The notes under the pieces were generated by a model. It ran no database searches. It was given only the letters and a program-made list of their open reading frames with translations, and was not told the DNA's origin. This document shows, one piece after another, positions 1-8,988 of a DNA stretch of 64,000 nt; the stretch's first letter is position 1; each line of letters begins with the position of its first letter. The position numbers and the translations under genes are program-made. This DNA comes from Thermodesulfomicrobium sp. WS. Its GTDB lineage: Bacteria; Desulfobacterota; Desulfovibrionia; Desulfovibrionales; Desulfomicrobiaceae. The DNA lies in assembly GCF_027925145.1 (NCBI RefSeq), contig NZ_AP027130.1, positions 2,046,001 to 2,110,000 on the forward strand, in the 5' to 3' direction.

Positions 1-45
1 CGAAGTGGACCTCGGCTGGCGGCATGTGAACTATTGAGGAGAAGC

Positions 46-342
46 GTGAGGTCGCGCATGAAAGTATTTTCTCTCCTTGTGATGATGATTCTTTTTCATC
101 TGATGGCTTTTGCCATGCCATGGTCCAAGGGGACTGTGACCAAACCAGCATGGTACGATACGGGTGGCTATCAAGTAGAAATTGACCACATTCGATACGT
201 ATTCATCAGAACCGCCCGCATTAAATATGATGACCGATGGTATGATGTCCCAGATCGAGCCCATCTTCTGACACCAAAGACACGCGTTCGCATCCAAAAA
301 GAAGGCTTTCGTATTTATGCTCTGGAAATCGAAGGAAGGTGA
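46..342 (+). CDS. Small exported protein upstream of pilY1
   Basis: Protein of 98 residues that I do not recognise with certainty. The N-terminus has two arginines followed by about 17 hydrophobic residues ending AFA, a classical Sec signal peptide, so it is probably periplasmic. The mature part is short, basic and rich in Tyr and Trp. A GTG start at 46 is chosen because GAGGAG lies just upstream; ATG at 58 is the alternative. The stop lies 4 bases before the pilY1 ATG, so the two are almost certainly co-transcribed. Small PilY2-type proteins accompany pilY1 elsewhere, and a similar accessory role is possible but inferred from position only. Confidence 0.6.
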   Translation: MRSRMKVFSLLVMMILFHLMAFAMPWSKGTVTKPAWYDTGGYQVEIDHIRYVFIRTARIKYDDRWYDVPDRAHLLTPKTRVRIQKEGFRIYALEIEGR

Positions 343-346
343 TAGC

Positions 347-3300
347 ATGCGCCGCCTCGTTACAATTTTTCTGTTTGGATGGGCCATTTTTTCCATAGGA
401 AATTTTGCATGGGCAGAAGTTGCCTCGCAGTATAATTACGTTCCACCATTTTTGACTAACAGTCTACCACCGATGGTCATGCTCACTATGGCCAGAGATC
501 ATCGCCTATACTACGAAGCCTATAACGATGCTTCTGACATCGATGGTGATGGAGATCTCGATATTCGCTATAAACCGTCGATCAATTACTACGGCTATTT
601 TGATTCCTTTAAATATTACGAATACAATAACGCGGCCGGGAGATTTGAACCCCGTGGAGTCACCACCACCAAGAAGGCCCCTGATGGGCCCTATTGGAGC
701 GGTGACTTTCTGAACTATGTCAGCATGACGCGCATGGATTGTCTCCGCAAGGTGCTCTATGGAGGATATCGCAGCACCGATACTGCAACAGAAACCGTGT
801 TGGAACGGGCGTATATCCCTCAAGACGCCCATTCTTTTGGAAAAGAATACGAAAGTATCGCCCGCGATGGGTATGATATCCGCGAATACACGCCTCTCGA
901 TCTTCCCCTTTCCGGTCGTCGCCATCTCATCGCCACAACCGCCCTCGGCACCGACGGCGCCCCACTTTTACGGGTTCTTCCCAATAGCTCAGCCCGTATT
1001 TGGGAATGGGTCGCCACCGAGCGTCCAGTGGTCAAAAGTAACTTTGGCGGAAGCACCAGCCATCCTGGGCACCCTGCCAATGCGGCAGGGTTTCAAACCA
1101 TGGTCGCCACCTATGCAACGCCAAGTCGGCAATTTGGGAATACCACCGGAGATACGATAACTATTGACGGGTCAGACAATCCATTTGGCAATGACGACAA
1201 CTTCCTCACGATCTTTTCTGGAACGTTGAATACCAACAATTCTGGAAACTATACATTTGCCATTGACGGTGATGATGCCGTTGAACTCCTTATTGACGGC
1301 AATGTTGTTGTAGGATGGTATGGAGGACATGGCAAATGTGACTGCAAAACACACAACGCAACAGTTGCTCTTACATCAGGGCAGCATGCAATCGAATTTC
1401 GCCACGAAGAAGCTTCGGGATCAGCAAACTATTACTTATATTGGTATAATGTTTCTAAAAAAAATAAATGGGATATCGTTCCGGCAAACAGCACCCTTGG
1501 TCTCTCTAACATGACTCATGCCACCTACAACTTGGTGGATACTGCAGTCATTACGGACTACATTCTTCGTGTTCAGGTAGGTGTCGCATCAATGCCTGAA
1601 CCGAATTGCAAGCTCTATCCCAACGGGACGTATAAACCCATCGGCATTCTCCAGCGCCATGGCGAATCAGACAAAATGCTCTTTGGCTTGATCACTGGAT
1701 CCTATACCAAGAATCTTTCTGGTGGAGTCCTGCGCCAAAATATTGGAAGTATCTCTCGCGAGATCAACAGTACAACAGGAGAATTCCTCTATCTTGACAA
1801 TAGTTCCATAGGCGGAATTATAGCAACTATTGATCGACTTCGAATTCATGGATTTCGAAATGACTCTAATTTCGATTATAATGAAAATTGTGGATGGATT
1901 ACGACGAGACCCCTCAAAGAGGGAGAATGCCGGATGTGGGGCAATCCCATGGCAGAAATGATGTACGAAACAGAACGCTACTTCGCCGGAGCAGGCAATG
2001 CCACCCCTGCATTTACTTATAGCAGTACCGATGTGAACTTAGACGATAATCAGCTTGGACTTCCTTTGGCCGCATGGAACAACCCGTATAATGCTTCCAA
2101 CTACTGTGCCAAGCCAGTCATGATCGCTATCTCCGATATCTTTCCTTCCTACGACTCCGATCAACTTCCAGGCAGCGCCTGGAATAGCACGTTTACTTCT
2201 ACACTCTCCGGACTCAACGTCCAAACACGTTCCCAGAACATTTCCAATACAGAATCCATCAATGGAACGTATTTTATCGGCGAGTCAAGTTCATATAATG
2301 GTGCATGCACTCCAAAATCCGTCCTTGGATTTGGATCTATTCGTGGCCTTTGTCCGGAAGAGCCTACCAAACAAGGTTCGTTCTACAGTGCAGCAATCAC
2401 CAACTATGGAGCAACCACCGATCTCAATCCTGTCAATGGAACACAATCCATGATTTCATACATAGTGGCGCTTTCTTCGCCGCTTCCAGAAATCAAAATA
2501 CCCGTCGGCAATAGCACTATCACTATGGTCCCATTTGCAAAATCCGTTGGTGGATCCAGCATTAGTTCTGATCCAGGAGCATTCCAGCCAACAAATACCA
2601 TTGTTGATTTCTTTGTGGAGGGAATCAATGCAACCAGCGGAAGATTTCGCGTCAATTTTGAAGATGTGGAACAAGGTGCAGATCATGATATGGATGCCAT
2701 TGTCCGATATAGTTACGAAGTGCTTGCCAACAATACGGTTCAAATCACTCTGACATCGGAATATGCTGCTGGAGGTATCATTCAGCACATGGGCTATGTC
2801 ATCTCCGGAACCACTGCTGACGGCACGTACTTGGTTGTGCGCGATAAAGACACCGCTGCAGACAGCGACCCCGACTATTATCTTGACTCCCCCAATGACC
2901 CAGGACCTCTGCCACTGACTTCCACGCTATTCTTCACTCCTGGCTCCACCCCTGGCGCCAGCCTCCTCAAGACACCACTGTGGTACGCCGCCAAATGGGG
3001 GGGATTTGAAGACAGCAATAATAACGGCATCCCTGATTTGACCTCCGAGTGGGACAAAAACAACGATGGCGTTCCTGATACCTATTTTTACGTCGCCAAC
3101 CCAACGAAGCTTGAAGAGCAGCTCAATAAAGCGTTCGCGGATATCCTCCGCCGGACGGCATCCGGTTCGGCAGCGTCCGTGATTTCTCAATCCCGAGAAG
3201 GTGAAGGTGCTGTTTATCAATCGATATTCTTCCCAGAATTCCGAGATGAAGCGGGAAATACCATTCATTGGGCAGGCCAAGTCCACGCGCTGCTGGTCGA

Positions 3301-5737
3301 TCCCCAAGGAAATATCCGTGAAGACACCAATGGCAACGGACAACTTGATATCCAATACGACAAGATTATTCGCTATCAAGACCTCAATATTTATCGATAT
3401 ACGGACGTCAATGCCAATGGAAAGCTTGATCCAGAAGAACAAAATGCAACAATAGAATTATTGAACAATCCTTTTGATGTTCATTATATATGGACATCCA
3501 GTAACTGGCTCAATCAAATCGATAATTCGTCTGTTGTGGCACAGCGTTCATTTTACAATGCAACAACAGCCAACCGATACATCATCACCTTTGCCGACAA
3601 GAACGCCAACGGCGTTGTGGAAACCGGCGAGATCCAGCATTTCAAATGGCCACCGGATGCCTCATACTCTCCAGGTCTCACCAACTCTACGGATTTCTAC
3701 GCCTATTTGACGCTATACCCCTCATTCGAGGATACGCCAGCGGCCTACAATACACTCCGGACCAGCAATTCGAGCGCGTTTGCCGCTCTCCTCGAAGGTC
3801 TTGCCCGCCGCCAGGTGGATTTCATCCGCGGGGCGGATCAATCGAGCGAGACCATCGCCGGCATCGCGGTCAATGCCTCACGCAGCCGTCGTTATGTAGA
3901 AAACGGAACGTCGTATACTTGGCGTCTTGGAGATGTCGTCTTCTCCACGCCAACGGTAGTCGGCAAACCTGCAGAAAATTATCATCTTATTTATAAAGAC
4001 AAGACATACCAAGATTTTGTTGGAAAATACAAAAACAGACGTAATGTTGTATACGTCGGCGCAAATGACGGAATGCTACATGCCTTCAATGCAGGATTTT
4101 ATAATAGTACCAGAAAAGGGTTTGACACAACCCAAGACGGAAAGACACAATTTCCAATTGGATCGGAACTATGGGCATACATCCCATACAATCTGCTTCC
4201 CCACCTTTACTGGCTCATGGATCCGTCCTACGGGAGACAACTCCATGTTTCCTACATGGATCTCAAGCCACGGGTCTTCGATGCCCGAGTATTTTTCCAG
4301 ACAGACGGCATCACTCCCAACGACAATGCTACCCATCCCCAAGGTTGGGGGACCTTGTTGGTCGCCGGCATGCGTTTTGGAGGCGGAAAAATCCGAGCAG
4401 ACCTCGATAAGACTGGCCTTCCCGGCTTTGACAACGCCACCGACCGTATCATGGGCTCCGCGTATGTCATTTTCGACATCACCGACCCAGAACTCGGCCC
4501 CCAACCCTTGGCGGAAATCCGTCTTCCCGGCATGGGATTCACCACCTGCTATCCCACGGTGATGCCCATGAGCACGCCCAATGCCAATACGGCTTCTGAC
4601 AACAATTGGTATCTCGTATTCGGCTCTGGCCCGGCCAACAGCGCGGGCGAACCTGACCCCAATACAATCAATTTGGCCACTAGCGACCAAGCGGGCAAAC
4701 TTTTTGTCCTTGACCTCAAGGCACTGATAACACAAAAAACGATCCGAACTCTGGACGCTACAGGAACATTTCTCTCCAATTCCACGTCATTTTTCGCAGA
4801 AACCGAACCAGGATCTTTTATTGGTGACCCAGTTGCTGTCGACTTGGATGTTGGGAAAAATGATGCAAACCAGGAATTCAAGGCAGACGTAGTCTACTAT
4901 GGATCTATTGCGGGAGATCCAACCAATGCAACCGGGAAGATGTACCGGCTCACAACCAACGACACCCAGGAGTCATCCAATATTGTTACGTGGATAGGAA
5001 ATTCTACACTTCTCAACGCCCAAAAACCATTTTCCGCATCCGCATCTATTGCCTTGGATGAAAAGCAAAACATCTGGGTTTACGCTGGAACCGGTCGTTT
5101 CTTTACTCGCAACGATATCCAGCAATCTCAAGGAATGTCTTTTTACGGTATCAAAGAGCCAAAATCCAACGGTACGGAGACATGGAGCGCTGTCAATGCA
5201 GCGGATCTTTTCAACAGCACGCAAATAAGTCTCGTCAATGCCACATGCGGCAATACGTTCACGAAGACATGTGTTCAAGTCATCAAAACAGAGGGCAGCA
5301 CCAATACAACCCTTACATGGGACAGCTTGATCTCGCAGACAGAATCAAAACCTGGCTGGGAACGGAATTTTCCTTCCCAACCATTAGAACGCGTCCTTGG
5401 CCAAGCGGCGGTATTGGGAGGCACAACGCTCTTCACTACTTATATACCAAGTAACGACTTGTGTGAAATAGAAGGAAGAAGCAAACTTTATGCTGTGTAT
5501 TACAAAACAGGGACACCTTACTATGTCCCGATACTCACCAATACAGAAGATCCCTTTGCAGTCTCTGTAGATCTTGGCAAAGGACTTGCTCTAACTCCGA
5601 ACATTCATGTGGGAGAAAAAAGCAAGGGAACGGCGTTCATCCAAACGAGCACCGGCGCCATTGCCACCGTGGAGCTCGCCATGCCGCTCCCCTTCAAAAG
5701 TGGTATTCTCTATTGGCTCAAACGCACCACGGACTAA
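347..5737 (+). CDS. pilY1: PilY1-type type IV pilus tip adhesin
   Basis: Exported protein of 1796 residues with a signal peptide cleaved near FAWA. PilY1 proteins sit at the pilus tip and govern adhesion, surface sensing and retraction. The C-terminal beta-propeller is marked by VYVGANDGMLHAFNA near residues 1235-1249. Calcium-loop-like motifs occur near 64-72 (DIDGDGDLD), 889-911 (two thrombospondin-type-3-like units), 993-1002, 1021-1032 and 1084-1095. Residues about 262-375 resemble a PA14 domain, an unusual insert. By eye I count about 40 N-X-S/T sequons spread over the whole length. The start at 347 has GGAAGG upstream and gives an immediate signal peptide. The central part is visibly more AT-rich than neighbouring genes. 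Other pilus genes probably lie left of the window. Confidence 0.93.
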   Translation: MRRLVTIFLFGWAIFSIGNFAWAEVASQYNYVPPFLTNSLPPMVMLTMARDHRLYYEAYNDASDIDGDGDLDIRYKPSINYYGYFDSFKYYEYNNAAGRFEPRGVTTTKKAPDGPYWSGDFLNYVSMTRMDCLRKVLYGGYRSTDTATETVLERAYIPQDAHSFGKEYESIARDGYDIREYTPLDLPLSGRRHLIATTALGTDGAPLLRVLPNSSARIWEWVATERPVVKSNFGGSTSHPGHPANAAGFQTMVATYATPSRQFGNTTGDTITIDGSDNPFGNDDNFLTIFSGTLNTNNSGNYTFAIDGDDAVELLIDGNVVVGWYGGHGKCDCKTHNATVALTSGQHAIEFRHEEASGSANYYLYWYNVSKKNKWDIVPANSTLGLSNMTHATYNLVDTAVITDYILRVQVGVASMPEPNCKLYPNGTYKPIGILQRHGESDKMLFGLITGSYTKNLSGGVLRQNIGSISREINSTTGEFLYLDNSSIGGIIATIDRLRIHGFRNDSNFDYNENCGWITTRPLKEGECRMWGNPMAEMMYETERYFAGAGNATPAFTYSSTDVNLDDNQLGLPLAAWNNPYNASNYCAKPVMIAISDIFPSYDSDQLPGSAWNSTFTSTLSGLNVQTRSQNISNTESINGTYFIGESSSYNGACTPKSVLGFGSIRGLCPEEPTKQGSFYSAAITNYGATTDLNPVNGTQSMISYIVALSSPLPEIKIPVGNSTITMVPFAKSVGGSSISSDPGAFQPTNTIVDFFVEGINATSGRFRVNFEDVEQGADHDMDAIVRYSYEVLANNTVQITLTSEYAAGGIIQHMGYVISGTTADGTYLVVRDKDTAADSDPDYYLDSPNDPGPLPLTSTLFFTPGSTPGASLLKTPLWYAAKWGGFEDSNNNGIPDLTSEWDKNNDGVPDTYFYVANPTKLEEQLNKAFADILRRTASGSAASVISQSREGEGAVYQSIFFPEFRDEAGNTIHWAGQVHALLVDPQGNIREDTNGNGQLDIQYDKIIRYQDLNIYRYTDVNANGKLDPEEQNATIELLNNPFDVHYIWTSSNWLNQIDNSSVVAQRSFYNATTANRYIITFADKNANGVVETGEIQHFKWPPDASYSPGLTNSTDFYAYLTLYPSFEDTPAAYNTLRTSNSSAFAALLEGLARRQVDFIRGADQSSETIAGIAVNASRSRRYVENGTSYTWRLGDVVFSTPTVVGKPAENYHLIYKDKTYQDFVGKYKNRRNVVYVGANDGMLHAFNAGFYNSTRKGFDTTQDGKTQFPIGSELWAYIPYNLLPHLYWLMDPSYGRQLHVSYMDLKPRVFDARVFFQTDGITPNDNATHPQGWGTLLVAGMRFGGGKIRADLDKTGLPGFDNATDRIMGSAYVIFDITDPELGPQPLAEIRLPGMGFTTCYPTVMPMSTPNANTASDNNWYLVFGSGPANSAGEPDPNTINLATSDQAGKLFVLDLKALITQKTIRTLDATGTFLSNSTSFFAETEPGSFIGDPVAVDLDVGKNDANQEFKADVVYYGSIAGDPTNATGKMYRLTTNDTQESSNIVTWIGNSTLLNAQKPFSASASIALDEKQNIWVYAGTGRFFTRNDIQQSQGMSFYGIKEPKSNGTETWSAVNAADLFNSTQISLVNATCGNTFTKTCVQVIKTEGSTNTTLTWDSLISQTESKPGWERNFPSQPLERVLGQAAVLGGTTLFTTYIPSNDLCEIEGRSKLYAVYYKTGTPYYVPILTNTEDPFAVSVDLGKGLALTPNIHVGEKSKGTAFIQTSTGAIATVELAMPLPFKSGILYWLKRTTD

Positions 5738-5792
5738 GCGCTCAGGAGGGCATCGTCTCGCGCAAATCGTCCAACGGGGGACCTGAACCACC

Positions 5793-5828
5793 ACAACACC
5801 GATCCTTGTCCCGAAGGATCGGTGTTGT
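5793..5828 (+). terminator. Strong stem-loop after pilY1
   Basis: A perfect 15-bp inverted repeat with a 6-base loop lies 55 bases after the pilY1 stop. It is followed by a short GCTATTTT stretch rather than a long U-tract, so it is a likely but not textbook intrinsic terminator. The rest of the interval to 6003 shows no gene. Confidence 0.7.
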
Positions 5829-6003
5829 GCTATTTTGAGTATCCGAGACGCTTCCCAAGCAGCAGGTATCGTTTCGCCGGATGGCCTGCTCTGTCTCTGA
5901 AAAATTCCCGCTCTCAAGAAGGTCAGCGTGTCAACTCCAGCCTTGACCGCAGCCCTATACCGAGTCACAAAGCGACATATCTTCGCATCAAGGATGGCCA
6001 TCT

Positions 6004-6393
6004 ATGTCTCCCATTCGTGTACTCATCGTCGATGATGAAGACCGCTTCCGCCAGCTCATGGCCAAGCTCTTTACTGCCAAAGGTCTCGACGTGGTCACCG
6101 CCGCCAACGGCCCCGAGGCTCTCCTCCGTCTCGAAGACGCCGGCCCCTTCGACGTAGTGATCCTCGACATCAAGATGCCTGGCCCGAGCGGACTCGACAT
6201 CCTCCCCCACCTGCGCGCCTGCGCCCCGGCTACCCAGGTCATCATCCTCACCGGCCATGGCGATATCCAGGCTGCAAGCCGCTCTCTCCAGGACGGCGCT
6301 GCAGAATTCCTCCTCAAACCGTGCTCCTTCGAAGAACTCCTCAGCGCCGTCCATCAGGCAGTGGACCGCATGCGTACCACGACAACGCCCTAA
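6004..6393 (+). CDS. Stand-alone receiver-domain response regulator
   Basis: Protein of 129 residues made of a single CheY-like receiver domain: acidic pair DDED near residue 10, phospho-acceptor in VVILDIKMPGPSG near 54, the Thr of ILTGHG near 82 and the conserved Lys in LLKPCS near 104. It has no output domain, so it must act through protein contacts or as a phosphorelay intermediate. No kinase is adjacent; the nearest are at 15.9-19.5 kb. It converges with the following minus-strand gene, and the two stop codons overlap (6390-6393). An AAGG motif precedes the ATG. Confidence 0.88.
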   Translation: MSPIRVLIVDDEDRFRQLMAKLFTAKGLDVVTAANGPEALLRLEDAGPFDVVILDIKMPGPSGLDILPHLRACAPATQVIILTGHGDIQAASRSLQDGAAEFLLKPCSFEELLSAVHQAVDRMRTTTTP

Positions 6394-8984
6394 ACAGGAC
6401 ATTGAAAGTACGCATCGCCTCGCAGAAAACTTTCCACCATAGCGTCCACACATGCTTCATTGACCATGAGCATGTCTGCCTGCCGGGTAAATTGGAGCAA
6501 TCGTCCCACATGCACCAGTCGCTCGGCAATGACCTCGGCGCTGGCCTTATGGAAGCGGGCGAAACTTTGATCCGCCACGGTTTCCACCCGAAAATGGAGC
6601 CGAGCCAAAATGGCAGCAATGGCCCGGGCCCGACGGCTGCGTTTGGCGTCGTCAGCGGCCCCGCCCTTGAAGACAAACGAAATATAATTTTTATTCACCG
6701 TATTGCCGCAATAGCAGTCCAGCACCCCGTAGTGATAGCCCACGCGGGAGCTGAAATTGAGATATTTATCGGACACAATGGCATAGCTCTTTTCCCCAAA
6801 GCGATCTTCCCCCGGACGGGCGCCGCCCAGCGCCTGCTCACGCAGTACGGAAAGCAGCCCTCCAACATGCACCGGCCGCGGCTGGCGCAAGGCCGCTTCG
6901 CCGAGCACCAAACCTTGCAGCAACGCGGCAAAAGGCCGCGATACCACATCTTCAAGCCGCACCCATCCTTCCTGCCCCGCTTTTGAGACAAGGGCGCCAC
7001 CCAAATCAATAATGTGGAGATCAAGACCCGTGGGGGCATCGAGCCGTAGAGTGGCCCCCTGGTGATCAGCCACCAAATCGCTCAAGCGGAACATCTCCGC
7101 ATAGGAGCGCTCGTGGATATAGCGCATGATGTCATGGATGGTGTGACACCCCTGAGGAGCAAACTGGGGAGATTTGGGATCCACCAGCCGCAAAGGCACG
7201 ACGAGGTCGTACAGGGCTCGAGCCATGGCGTACGCGCTCCCTCGACGACGTGGGCTCGCCTCTGCAGCACGAACCCCAGCCACCAGCGCCTCCAGACGAC
7301 CTGCATAGACCCGCCGGGCGCGGGCATCCACCGTCACCTCCTCTCCGGGACGCACGGCCGCGAGGGCTCCTGGAACCCCCACCAGTGAAGGGACATGGAA
7401 TTCCCGGCACAACGACGCCATGTGGCCAGTGACACTGCCGAACTCGGTGACCACAGCCGCAGCTTTGGGCAAGGCAAAAAGATACGCTGGCGACGAATGG
7501 CTGGCCACCAGCACGGCGCCCTGGGGAAACACGTCGAGGTCGTGGGCATCGTGCACCACGAATACCGGACCAGCGCCGACGCCAGCATAGGCAGGCTCGC
7601 CGCCGCTCACAAGTACTGGAGCCTGCAGAACGAGATCCTCTTGCTGCGCTTGCGGGACGCATCCCAAAGGCCGGCTCTGGACAATAACGATATCGCCATT
7701 GTCACGCATCACCCACTCCACATCCTGCGGCCCACCTCCAAAACGCTCCAGCGCTTCGCCAAGGCGGCCCAAGGCAAGAACTGTAGCCGTATCCAGGCAA
7801 AGGCTCCGACGCTGGGTTTCCGGCAGCGGACAGTGCTTGACGCCGCCCGGGACGGGGACCACCGCAAGGGCCTTGTCGCCAGGCTGGACATCGGTCACGA
7901 CCACATCCGCATCGGTGCGCTCCAAAACCCAACGATCCGGCACCACCAAACCGTCCACCACAGCCACGCCCAACCCCCACGCGGCCTCCAGCAAAAGATG
8001 CGGACTTCGGCCCGAGCGGGGGTCGCGGGTAAACAGTACCCCGGCAGCTCGGGCGGGGATCATTTCCTGGACGAGCACGGCCATGGCCACCGAATCCATG
8101 CCCAAGGCCGCCCGATACACAATGGCTTCAGGGGTAAAGAGACTGGCGAGGACCTCCCGGTAGGCATCCTCCATGCCGTCCACACCCACTCCCAACACGG
8201 TGTGGTACTGACCGGCAAAGGAATAGTCGCCGTCCTCGTCCTCGGCGCTGGAACGCACCGCCACACGAAGATGCTCCAGCTCGATTCCACACTGACGCGC
8301 CAACGCCTCCATGGCCTGTACCATTTGTTCTCCAAGCTCGGGAGGGAAGGGGACGGTTTGGACCACCTGCTTGAGCGCCTCCGAGGCCTGCCGCACCGTT
8401 GTGGGAACATTGGGATCCACCGTCAAAAGCCAGTGCTGGATCTCAGGCCAACTTTCGCTTTGCTGGAGCACCGCGGCGCAGGCCGCAGCAGTCACCACAA
8501 ACCCCCGCGGCACAGGAAACCCCGCCCGGACCAAAGCCCCCATAGTTACGGCTTTACCGCCGACCAAGGAGGCCGGAGAGTCATGGATCTCCTCCACAGC
8601 GAGAATCCACGGCCCCGAAGGAGCTCCGGTCATTGTCTGGACCAGTGCGTCCATCCTCTCCTGAAGCGAGAGCAGACGACGGTGCAATTCCGGCTCGGGG
8701 CGACCCGCAAGGGTCTCGAAGCTCCGCAGCATGCGCAAGGCATGAAAGACTGTCCGGCTGGCCCAGGTGCGCGGCACCCCAGGGCCGAGAGGCCGCCCCT
8801 GTTCAAGAACATCTTCCATCTCGGCAATGATGCGCAACAGCTCGGTATTGCTCTCCAAAAGCTGCAAAAAGGCATGGTATTTCTCCTTGAAGGAGCCATC
8901 CACCTCTGCGGGCCGAGAAGAAGCACCGCGCCCCCTCGCCCATTGCCACAACGCGCGCAACCCATCCAAAACGCTGCCCGCCAT
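6390..8984 (-). CDS. PEP synthase-like protein lacking the catalytic C-terminal barrel
   Basis: Protein of 864 residues. Residues 1-120 are a helical extension. Residues about 130-470 match the ATP-grasp PEP/pyruvate-binding domain of PEP synthase and PPDK (LVGGKAVTMGALVRAGFPVP; then AVRSSAEDED). Residues about 480-570 are the swivelling phosphohistidine domain, with the active-site His in GSVTGHMASLC near 521. The usual C-terminal TIM barrel, where PEP is made, is not recognisable. It is replaced by about 270 residues of unknown type containing YGVLDCYCGNTVNKNYISF. A pyrophosphoryl- or phosphoryl-transfer role with another acceptor is inference. The start at 8984 has AGAGGAG upstream and lies 4 bases from the regulator stop, so the two genes are co-transcribed. 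Confidence 0.8.
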   Translation of the reverse strand: MAGSVLDGLRALWQWARGRGASSRPAEVDGSFKEKYHAFLQLLESNTELLRIIAEMEDVLEQGRPLGPGVPRTWASRTVFHALRMLRSFETLAGRPEPELHRRLLSLQERMDALVQTMTGAPSGPWILAVEEIHDSPASLVGGKAVTMGALVRAGFPVPRGFVVTAAACAAVLQQSESWPEIQHWLLTVDPNVPTTVRQASEALKQVVQTVPFPPELGEQMVQAMEALARQCGIELEHLRVAVRSSAEDEDGDYSFAGQYHTVLGVGVDGMEDAYREVLASLFTPEAIVYRAALGMDSVAMAVLVQEMIPARAAGVLFTRDPRSGRSPHLLLEAAWGLGVAVVDGLVVPDRWVLERTDADVVVTDVQPGDKALAVVPVPGGVKHCPLPETQRRSLCLDTATVLALGRLGEALERFGGGPQDVEWVMRDNGDIVIVQSRPLGCVPQAQQEDLVLQAPVLVSGGEPAYAGVGAGPVFVVHDAHDLDVFPQGAVLVASHSSPAYLFALPKAAAVVTEFGSVTGHMASLCREFHVPSLVGVPGALAAVRPGEEVTVDARARRVYAGRLEALVAGVRAAEASPRRRGSAYAMARALYDLVVPLRLVDPKSPQFAPQGCHTIHDIMRYIHERSYAEMFRLSDLVADHQGATLRLDAPTGLDLHIIDLGGALVSKAGQEGWVRLEDVVSRPFAALLQGLVLGEAALRQPRPVHVGGLLSVLREQALGGARPGEDRFGEKSYAIVSDKYLNFSSRVGYHYGVLDCYCGNTVNKNYISFVFKGGAADDAKRSRRARAIAAILARLHFRVETVADQSFARFHKASAEVIAERLVHVGRLLQFTRQADMLMVNEACVDAMVESFLRGDAYFQCPV

Positions 8985-8988
8985 ACCA

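Noticed and set aside
5738-6003. Interval after pilY1 considered for a riboswitch, tRNA or small gene
   Set aside because: Apart from the 15-bp stem-loop I find no cloverleaf, GEMM-like core or coding frame with a ribosome site.
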